Below are positions 21,755 to 32,300 of a stretch of 64,000 nt of DNA, in pieces (the first letter of the stretch is position 1; each line of letters begins with the position of its first letter). The stretch is from Enchytraeus crypticus (taxonomy: Eukaryota > Annelida > Clitellata > Enchytraeida > Enchytraeidae), in contig CAJHZI010000440.1 of the NCBI GenBank assembly GCA_905160935.1, positions 72,001 to 136,000 of the forward strand, given 5' to 3'. Position numbers and translations under genes: made by a program. A model generated the notes under the pieces. It saw only the letters and a program-made list of their open reading frames with translations. It was not told the DNA's origin and did no database searches.

Positions 21755-22030
21755 TCTTCAGTGCACTGCCAAGTGGCAGGTTCAAGGTACATATTCATAC
21801 TCAAATTCTGCCTTCTCGCTTCATAAGAGCACTCCTTCGATCAACAAGTTAATCCCTTCACAAAGTCTACGCCGTATCCATACCTTATGTAGCCTATAGC
21901 TTTTGAAAAGTATGGCTTCTGAGGTGGTTTCCCATTGCCTTCCTCAGTTAGATGGATTAATTACCATTTTATCTTAGTGGAAAATATTTCATGGTAAGTT
22001 GGATTCCCTCTTACTATCCTCAGCTCATGC
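21755..22030 (-). mobile_element. Repeat family S4, minus copy
   Basis: Starts (CT)n TTCAGTGCACTGCCAAGTGG, then AGGTACATATTCATACTCAA and GAGCACTCC, and ends near the CTCAGCTCATGCCTG block. Its 3' end closely resembles that of L-GHIL (GGACCTGCCAGTAGGCAGTG CACTAAGAG), which suggests mobilisation by that LINE. Confidence 0.7.
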
Positions 22031-22032
<2 letters not shown>

Positions 22033-22084
<52 letters not shown>

Positions 22085-22130
22085 TATATATTATATATAT
22101 GTATATATATATATACATGCATAGGCCTAT
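22033..22130. repeat. (TA)n microsatellite
   Basis: About 100 bases of TA with a few interruptions. Confidence 0.9.
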
Positions 22131-23069
22131 ATATAATTCTTTCAGTGCATATAAATCATGATATCTATAGGGTATGCAAAAATATTTATACACAAAATTG
22201 TTTTGTCAATATTCCAGAAATGAATATTGAAAATAATATTGAAATTATGTATTAACTTTGTGGAAAACTGCAAATCACAGAAGCAGTTAAAAATCGATGT
22301 GTTGTCTGACAGCATTATTAATCTGGATATATTTTGTATTCTCTAATTTCAGATTTGACAATGAACTGTACTGTTGAACAGCTTCAATGGATGAGACTAT
22401 TATGTTGGCCTACTTACAGGGATTTAGAATTTTGTGACATTATTGAATATGAAAATGCTGATATTATAGCCTAATTAGTGGAAACATTGCTGGAATCATG
22501 CTGATACCTCTTCCGTTGTATTGATGTGCATCTTTCAAACTTAGCCAGTAGGGAATAACGGTTTTTTTCAACTAAATACAGTATTATAGATATACCGAAG
22601 GGTATGCTGTCTTTAACGATAATAAAAAAAATAAAGTTCAGTAAGTTTTAACTGCCAGTTAATTCGTTCCATTAATTATAACTGGGCTGAACCGGTGGCT
22701 TGTTGGCAAGTTGTTGATCTGTAGGTTCAAGGCTCAAATTCAGTGCTTCTCGTCTATGGTATGCAAGCGAGCAGGAAGCTGAGGTTTAACTCTACTTTAT
22801 TAAACATTCAGAGTTTTTAGTGAATATAAGAAGCTCTAGCTTTTGTAAATTATCTTTATGAGAAAACCAAATTCCCGAAAGATTAAATTTCTGACTGGAA
22901 GAACTTTGCAGTAGGCTTATTGTACATGCACCACGGAACTTGTTGTAAACATAGCGGATCGACAGGATGACTATAGTACGTGTAGAGTAGTATAGAAACG
23001 TTGGTGGTTAATCACTGGTTATAAACGTCCACTTGAAGACTGAACTGTGAACCATACAGCTATTTGAAT
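22131..23069 (+). promoter_or_regulatory. Upstream region of gene A (no defined promoter)
   Basis: AT-rich sequence before the first coding exon of gene A; the promoter and any 5' UTR exon should lie here or further up. At about 22685-22760 there is a tRNA-like piece (GGTGGCTTGTTGGCAAG and GGTTCAAGGCTC), probably an old SINE. No clear TATA box or initiator could be assigned. Confidence 0.3.
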
Positions 23070-23352
23070 ATGTCGAATCCATTGCAGAAATATTTTCAGT
23101 TCTTGTCAGAGCGTTTGGACTGCTCAAGCGAATTTCTCGATTATCTGGTGGCAGGAGAAGTGCTGAGCGATCGTCAATGTTATTCAATTGAGCAGCTGCA
23201 GAACAACTATTACGAGCAGAATGAGCATCTTCTGGATTTGCTTAATCGACGCCTGACGATATATGTCTCTCCGGATGAAGTTGAAAATATGTTGGCAGCT
23301 CTTGTAAAAAGTGGACAAGAGCATCTGGAACAGTATATACGTGATCAAAAAG
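23070..23352 (+). CDS. Gene A exon 1 (CARD 1)
   Basis: ATG at 23070 (a TTG two codons upstream is not a start in animals). Encodes a CARD with its helix pattern: LQKYFQFLSERLDCSSEFLD, YLVAGEVLS, then LLDLLNRR and LAALVKSGQEHLEQYI, the last resembling helix 6 of invertebrate CARDs. Donor AAAAG|GTACTA at 23352, phase 1. Confidence 0.8.
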
Positions 23353-26300
23353 GTACTAAATCTCAGAGACCTATACAAGTACAATATTAATAATTCTACG
23401 ACAAATATATAGTCCAATTTATATTATGTAAACATAGCATATTAATGCATTATATAGTAGGGTAAACAGGATAGTTTTCTCATGAAATGACGCCCCTGCC
23501 CAGTAAATGTTAGTCAAAGCTGAGGAAAATATAGGGGGCCCATCTAGTTATAAGCAGAATCCCCACAGAAAATGGTATCTAACAAAGTAATCCTTACAAT
23601 TTGAAATGACCTGACTAACGTACACTTCATCAAGATCAAGAGGTTCTCTCTGAAGATACAGGGTTCTCGCCTACCCTATCCTGGAAATCTAATTTGTAAT
23701 CTCTGGCTTCTATTTTCCTCTCCTCTCTGGCTGGAGCCCGTGGCGATGTTGGTATGTCGCGGATCACTCTATGCGTGGTTTAAATCCTGGGCTCACCCGT
23801 CACTGATATCTCTTTTTATAGTGAGGAAACTGACGTTAATATCAGCTTTTACTTTTTTATTTTATGTAGGTACTAGTGACGATGAAATAGAACAGAATCA
23901 GAGCGGATGTCCCAATTCGCCACTCTCTTCCTCTCAGATAACCCAGATCAGCAGACTGAGAGCTCATCTCTGTGCTGAAGATCGACTACTCTGCTCAACA
24001 GACCTCCTTACTAAGTTACTGCAGGAAAGATGCATAACGAAAAGTCACATAGAAAGAGTAAAAGTTGTGAGCTTGAAATCTCACCAAAGTCGTTTGCTAC
24101 TGGATTTGCTTAAGAGAAGATATGTTGATGCGCTGCGTAAAACGGTGGACGTGCTCTATCTGTTGGGACAGAATGAGGCTGCCGATAAAATAAAAAACAT
24201 AAATATCGCATGTACGTATGCTTTATTGCTTTCTTTTACTTCTGACTTAAAGTATGTTTCAATTTTGACTTTATCAGTAAATCTGTGTTATCGAGGTTTT
24301 GATATAGTCGATGGTGATGAGATATGGCTTTTATCGATTCCATAGAAGGAATATCTCATCACTGTTGTTGATGTTGGACAAACTGACTACATGTCTCTTT
24401 AGATCAGATGCTTGGTCCTCTCCCGACATCGAGTGGTAACAATTAGTCAACTCAAACAAACACCTTGATGATTTCCTCCACTTAAGGACGATAAGCTTAA
24501 TAGACTTACTCCCGTCGAATTATTGCACTCTTGCCTGTCTCATTTCTTATGGATTGGAATAATGACTGCTTTTGTCCAATCTATCGGCTTTCCGTCATTC
24601 ATGCTGATTCGGTTACTCTATGAAGCCACTTCACTGTATGTGTGAACTGCTACAAAACACTCCCGTGTTTTGTAGCAGTTCTACTGATGTCATCCAAATT
24701 CCTAAAGATTTTATTTTTTCATTTGTTGAAGAATATACCAACCTAAAACTGCGTGTGTCGTAAGAAGCTACTGAGAATAAACTTAATAACTGAATAAGTA
24801 CACTAACTCAGAAGCAGTATTTTTTCCAAACTATACATTAAGGTGTGGACAAGACATATCCCATTGTGAATAAATTTACTTGTTGATCAGTGTATCCACT
24901 GAGTGGTGCTGTCTACAGAACATGAAAGCCAATTGTGAGTAGGAATATGTATCGCAGACTTGCCCTTTGCAGACATACCTTAGGAAGAGAATATTGTTGA
25001 CGTATTGTAGCACTTGTAGTATACTCTTCTTTTTTTGAATCCCGATACTTGGAGGTTATCTATGTATATTAGGAAGTGATAAATAGTATCTTTATCTAGT
25101 CGTTCTCTAATTATAAAACTTAACGTGATTCGATACTAAACTTATTTGATACTTATAGACATTGCGCAAGTACACGTGACTTTTCGCAATGATTCAAATA
25201 TGAGCGGTAATCATGGAAGTTCTTCTTATGACAAAAGTCAAGGAGATTCCAGACACCCACCTCCTTCTCAAGACCGAGGCGACGAATCTGGTGGACTTTC
25301 AGAGACGGTTTCTGGCAGAGGAAATATTCCTCTTGGATCTACTGCTGCTGTTAATCAGTCCTTAAACCATGGAGATTCGGAAGATCGTTTAGCTGCTTGT
25401 GATATGTCCCTCGAAACTCATGGCATTAGGAAGTCTGATTTGGCGTCCTGTAATTCGATTACTAAATCTGCTGCAATTTTTCCTTCACCTTCAACTTGCA
25501 CTGGTAACTCATCAAACGAAATCTGTGCCACTAATAAAAATAACAACTGCTGTATAAAAAGTCAAGACAAAGAGATTATTTCAGAGAAGTGTTCACGTAA
25601 TGGATTCATCAGCGAAAATCAGAAGAATTTGTTAACTCTCTTTAACAATCAGCGCGAAGAAGGGGCTATGATGGCTGCTGCTGGTGTTGAGAACTGCCAA
25701 GTACAGTACACAGCAAAAGTAAGACTAAATGTCACTGGAACTTCTGTTGTATGCACTGGTGCTACCAATATTAATTTTGTTAACAACATATATGGTGCTG
25801 TAAGAAACACACATCGAAGCAGCTCTTCGGATTGCGATGACGATTCTGTAGAAATTATTGCACGACAAGGCACTGAAAATAAATCTAATAGATCATACGT
25901 TGAAAATGAAGCAAAGAGCGTAGTTTGTACTGAGAATAAGAGTTTGGATGAAATTGAGAAGGGATTAATTCCGGATTTAAAGAGACGTTGCATGCCGTTC
26001 TTTGAAGCCCTGAATAGTGGAAAAGATACAGAACAACTCGCAATGAAATATCCTATTCTTTCTAAGCTATCTTGCCTTTGTCCCGAATTACTTGAAATCG
26101 ATCATGGTCAAAGTATTATTTTCAATTTCTATTGTCAGAATATAAGCTCAATGAGGAATCTTATTCAACTTTATGAATCTCAAGTGCTGCAAGAGCTGAT
26201 CACGTCCTTAATAAGGGATTCTATTCGTGAGTCGAAGGAATATGAAGGTTTAACTGTTGTCAGTGTGGAAATATACGAGTCTGATTTGGAGGACATGAAG

Positions 26301-29300
26301 CGATGGTGTGAGAAGCTTGCTCGGAGTGTGGTGCAGGAGCTGCCAGGCACTGATGAAACAAGTACTACTGCGAGGGAGATCAGCACTCTCTGTGGGAATT
26401 CATCGCTATTGGGTATTTCTGGCGATTGTGGGATAGCAAGCAATAATCAACCGTCCTCTTCTACTTACGACGAATCGTTTGGTGTGGATATCTCAGTGAC
26501 TCCATCAATACTACCTGCTATGTTGTCTGAATATTCTTTATCTCCTTCCCCAGTTTTCTCCACACTAAATGAATCTGATTTTGAGAAATTTACGAATAAA
26601 TCTGAATCTGACACATTTGAGGACGAAAAAGTGCTAATTAAGTTTGATAGCACGGGCCTTCCCGAAACGCCCAACCTGTATGACTCATACGACCCTTCCC
26701 AGGTATTTTCTGAATGCTTCTATTATTTGCAACAATGCACAATTCAAAGTGTTACTTGATGGATTGGAATCGTATTTTCTCTTTTACTGTATGGTTTGAA
26801 TCAGGTGAACAAGCTGGCCTTGTTATTTGTTTTCGTTCAGTTATTTTTCCATAAAAAAATGATGATTCTGGACAATAGAGTGTCTTACGGTAGAAGCGGG
26901 TATTTAATTTACGAATCGTTTAATGCTAGTGCTGGAATTAGTAGGAACTCTATTTAAGTTTATTTTAATTCATTGTGATTGTTCTATGATCTTATGTGTG
27001 TATGTGTGTATATATTTACATGTGATGCATCTTGATCCTGTCTGTTTTTGATGAATAAAGAAAATAATAAAAAAGATGTATAGGACATATATTGCAACGA
27101 GGAGGATTTGATGAAGGATGTAATAGAAGTAAGAATGTAAGGAGAAAAGAGTTAGAGGAATACCGAGACAAGGGATGATTTTTATATGACTTAATAATAT
27201 ATTCGTATATAAAAGCTGGTAAAGCTAAGGTTAACGTCAGTTTCCTCACTCGAAAGAAAGAAGAGAAAGAGATATAGAGATGAAAAGAAAGGCTGAATTA
27301 GCTGCCGGTAAAATATTATTGTTCGCTAAGGAAGGAAATTTTATATTAAATTGTTAACTTTACTATCATTTTACATTTTTTGTTTTACTGTTATTTGTTT
27401 TCATATCATTTCGTTTCGTATTTTTTCGATGTAAGCATATTTGTAATTCTACGTTCATTAAGATATGGGTTTTTGTTGTGTGTTCACTTTTAGGATACGA
27501 TTGATATTATGCATGAACTGTCGCTATCGGATAGCCATCAGGAAGGGACTTCGCAGTTGGCAGAGCTTGATAAATCTAGAGGTTTTTTAAATTCAAATTT
27601 GATTTCTAGTTTTCAGAATGTCTTAATAGCGTAGGGGTAACGCCATGAAGTTTTAAACGAGAGATACTGAGGTGAATTGAACTCTCGTGGGTTGGAATCC
27701 CAGCCGCGCTGATCTGAGAGTAAAATCTCGGACATTCAGTGGACTGGTTACACGTAAAATGGTGTAAATTGCTTAACGGTTTAAAAATGTGGTATTAAAA
27801 GTGATAGATATCAACATAGTTGATCATTTCACTAAAACGCGTGTTTATTTTAATTTATTTTATGTTGTTTGATATTTAACATGTAGTTAAATATTTGCTT
27901 AGGCCTACTGTTTTATTGTTGATTGATATTTAGTATAGATGAATATTGAATAAATTAGGCACTACAAGAAAATTTGTAATCCTTTTTATGTCTTATGTAG
28001 GCTAACTATCAATTCATAATTCTTAAGCTTAGTAAATTTATCTATCTGTACGACTAAGATGCTCTGGTAGCTGCTGTTTACAACATTTAATTCGTATCTT
28101 TAAGGTATTCATGAAGATTCTGTTACTGCTGGCACCAAATCAAAGTTTTCTACCTGCGAAGAAAAAGTTGATTATTTTTCACTTCGATCTAAAGTATCTG
28201 AAAATAGATCGTCTTCATCCTCATCGTCATCTTCGTCGTCAGATATTTCCTTGTGGTCAGCAGTGGAGTCTGATTATGAGCTTGCAGACTGTGGTGTTGA
28301 GGATACATCTCGGGTTTGCTAATAGCTTTTAAGCTTATAATTAATTTAAAAAAACTGTTTTCATGTATTCATATCGGTTGGATGGCCGAGCTCATTTAGC
28401 GTTTGCCAATCAAACAGAAATCCATAGGTTCGATTCACATCCCAGGACGCTCTGGCAGCATTCCTCGTGATTCTAAGAAAGGCAACGAAATTTTGTACTT
28501 TAAGTTCATATGGCGATGTCAAATGCGAACAGTCCCAATAGATAATGTTTAGTTTTAGACCATATGGCTTTTATGGGGCGTTTAAAATTGATCTTTTAAC
28601 TTTGTCATCGAATTTCTTTACTTGTAATCACCGAATGCGGCGTTTAATCTTTCATTTTTAAATGAATGCAAGCTGAAATTTTTACATGACTTGTAGCAAA
28701 AGTTTTACTATTATTTATTATACCCTAGAACAGCAAAATGTCTCGGATCTCTTGGGTAAGCCTACTAACTACGCCACATTTAGTTTCGCTGCCTAATACA
28801 AACTTCAGTGCATATAAATTTGTAATGACTTTTAAATTACAATTTTATCCAATCTAGAACTTGACTACCATTCAACCTTTCGTCGTAATGTTTTTATATA
28901 CGTGAAGCGTCATATGCATGTAAACATCAACTTTGTCAAAAGCTTTCCTAAAATTATAAATCTATAACAAATATACATATCTAGAGCAGAAATTTTCTTC
29001 TTAATTCAATTTCACTTATATTAACATTATCACGAATACCCAAATAGTCTTGAGAAATTTATTAATTTCACACCGATAATTTTTAGAACTTTGAAAGGTC
29101 TAAAGAAGTTAATTATTCTACATTGCTATAAACTTTCAAAGAGTCCATTAGCTAGACTAATTATGAGTGAACTTTTGAATCACTTGTATATTATACCGTC
29201 ATTGGATCAATATTTTATCGTCACCACTCTTCAATAAAGGTTTAACTTGCGCTTTTTGAAAATTTATTTTGAAATAATCCACGTTCTGCTGAAAAGTTGA

Positions 29301-32300
29301 ATAGGCCTATCTATATAGGTTCCTTTTAGGGAACAAAGCATTCTGTTTAATAAAATCTGCATTTATGATATTGGAGAAATTTTCACGTGAAGAATTTTTG
29401 GTAATATGTTGGCTTGACATATATTTGGTAAGCCGGATTTACTAGTAGATGTTTCTTTTAGCAAAAGCAATACTATTAATGATTGTTTTCTTTGTATAAA
29501 CATTTCAATTAGACTATGGTTTCAGTACTACCGAATTAATGAATATATGATGCTAATATCTAGGAAGTAAATTATTAAGATAATTATAATATATACGAGA
29601 TATTTAAGATATCTACTTTACAAAAATAAGTAATAAGCTTATACGCCGTCTCAATAGTTTCTGGGAAATTTTCTGTTTAATTTAAATTCTTCATTCAATG
29701 TTTTAATGCACTTATCGAGTTTCAACATATACCGTTAATTAAAGACTTTTGCAACTCTCTGTTAACAATTATTCTGTTCAGGTCCGCGTATCAGTAAAGA
29801 TATAAATTGCAAATTCGTGCTACTAAATAATCTAAATACTATCTAATGAGTGCTCTTCATAGTGCTAGTCTGATATACATATAGGCCTATATGACCACAA
29901 CTGCTGATTTACTCTGAGGTTCTTTTAATCATCTGGTTCATTTATAGGAGCTTCCTGGTTCTGCTTCCAAACAGAGGTTATCAAAGAGTGGCGACAAAGA
30001 TGTTTCAAAAGAGTTTATTGCAGAAAATAGAGGTTTTTAATTCTCTTATTGTAATATGCTTTTTTCACGATTATCAAAGAGGCAACTTGGTTAAAGAAAA
30101 TCAATTTTTAGCACTCTGTTCTTCTTCAGTGCACTGCCAAGTGGCAGGTATAAAGTACATATTCATACTCAAAGTCTGCTTTCTCGCTCCATAAGAGAAC
30201 TCTTTAGATCAACAGGTTAATCCCTTCGTAAACTCTATGCCTTATCCATGCGTTATGTAGCCTATAGCTTGGGAAACGTATGGCTTCTGATGTGGTTTCC
30301 CGTTGCCTTCCTCAGATGAATTAATTACCATTTAATCATGGGGGAAAATATTTCATGCTGAGCTGGTCCCTTCTTGCCATCCTCAGCTCCTGCCTTAGTC
30401 GCCTTTTACGTACACGCAGCAGATTGTTTGAGGTTGCCCTATTCAGCAGTGGTCCAACCACACCCGAGCACAACACGAGAGCACCCGAGGAGCTACACCC
30501 GAGCACAACACTAAAAGTACGCAATTGAAATTGTCAATCGAGTCGTACGTAAATACCTTACCATAGATTGAAGAGTGCAAAATTGCATTCTGGGATGTAA
30601 TCAGAGTTCTTTGGAAAGTAGTTCTTTGGAAAGTAGTTCCTTACTGAAAACATTTGAAAGAACGAGAAATAATTCAAGCGGGATTTATTTGCTTTGGGAA
30701 CTCATATTTCATATGGGATATTATGCATCGTATGTGAAACTACGTATTAAACAAGTTATTTTTAATGTCTAACATATAATTTTTATCGATGTGTTGTAAA
30801 GAGAATATGACGCTGGAAAAGTATTTGTTTTATAATTATACTTTTCAGATGTGGTGATGAAAACAGGTACTTTATGTCTTTCAACATGTGGGCCCGGTAG
30901 TATCGAAGGCTTGACCTACTTGGATGGTTTCTATTACATCCTCCAAGCAAACATCTTGCACAAATTCGTAGCTGAGCCGCCGTATTATCTTATAGGGAAA
31001 ATTAAGGTCAATTCTTCATTTAATCTGTTTTATTATTTTTTTAAAGAACTAATAATTAACATTTTTGGATCGCCGTAAGGCATAACCTTTAATTAAAGGA
31101 ATGCAAAGTACAAAACTTTTATTTAACTGAAGATTTGAGCTTGTTAAACTTCCATTTCTATAACCCCGTAAATTTATAGCTAGCGATGCTTTAACTACAG
31201 TCGATGCCTTATCCATACCTTATGTAACCTATAGCTTGGGAAATATATGGCTTCTGAGGTGGTTTTCCGTTGCCTTCCTCAGTTTGGTGGATTAATTACC
31301 ATTTAATCCTGGGGGAAAATATTTCATGCTGAGGTGGGTCCCTTCTTGCCATCCTCAGCTCCTGCCTTTAGTCGCCTCTTACGTACACGCGGCAGATTGT
31401 TTGCGGTTGCCCAATTCTGCTCGGGTGTGGTCCAACCACACCCGAGCACAACACGGGGCAGCTTAGGAAGGAAAAAATCCCTGGGTGATGGAAGATTATT
31501 CTTAAATCAGCGTGTGCTGCAATTGATGTGCTGCCATCAAAAGGCAACGATTACTAATAACCAATGAGAGGAAGGAGGAAATTATCCTTAAACCAGCATC
31601 AGTGCTTCCTGACCCAGTGTGCTGTTATGTTATGTTATTCCTTTTCTGTCTTTTGGCAAAAGCCTTAGCAAAATCGAAGTGCAAATAGTCATACAATTTT
31701 CTTAATCCAATCCTTCGGATACTATACCTCTAGAAAATCTAATATTAATTTGATTCTAATAAATCCACGGTGACAATAGGCTATTTCTTTTCCATTTTGA
31801 CTACGTACAATTTTATTAAAATTTTTTTATAGATCTTAACTGATTTATTTGTTAATTTACATTTCAGACTACTGCGTTCTATGCTAGTGGCGTTGTGGCC
31901 TGTCCTATCACGAAACGGTTGTATGTTGGAGATATTACTTGCATCTGGTGCATTGATGAAGCCAATTCTGAGTGCAGTATGATTGTCATGGGTGTTTTCT
32001 GGGGACATACATTCTGCATCACACGTGACAGGCGTATTTTGACTGTAGACCAACAGTTCAATGTACAGGTTGTTAATAGTTCTGCAATTTTTTATAGGCC
32101 TATCTATGCTTTAACTAATTAGAGATTTTTGCTAAAATTTATAACTTACGCTTGTGAATATTATGTCTTAGTATTTAGTGCGCAATTTAATAAGCATATG
32201 AAACAGACTTGTGTTATATACAACAAGCCTATACCTATAATAAATTATAAGTCTATGGCCATATGCTGGTCCAAGTATTTAGTCTCTAACCAGCACGGCG

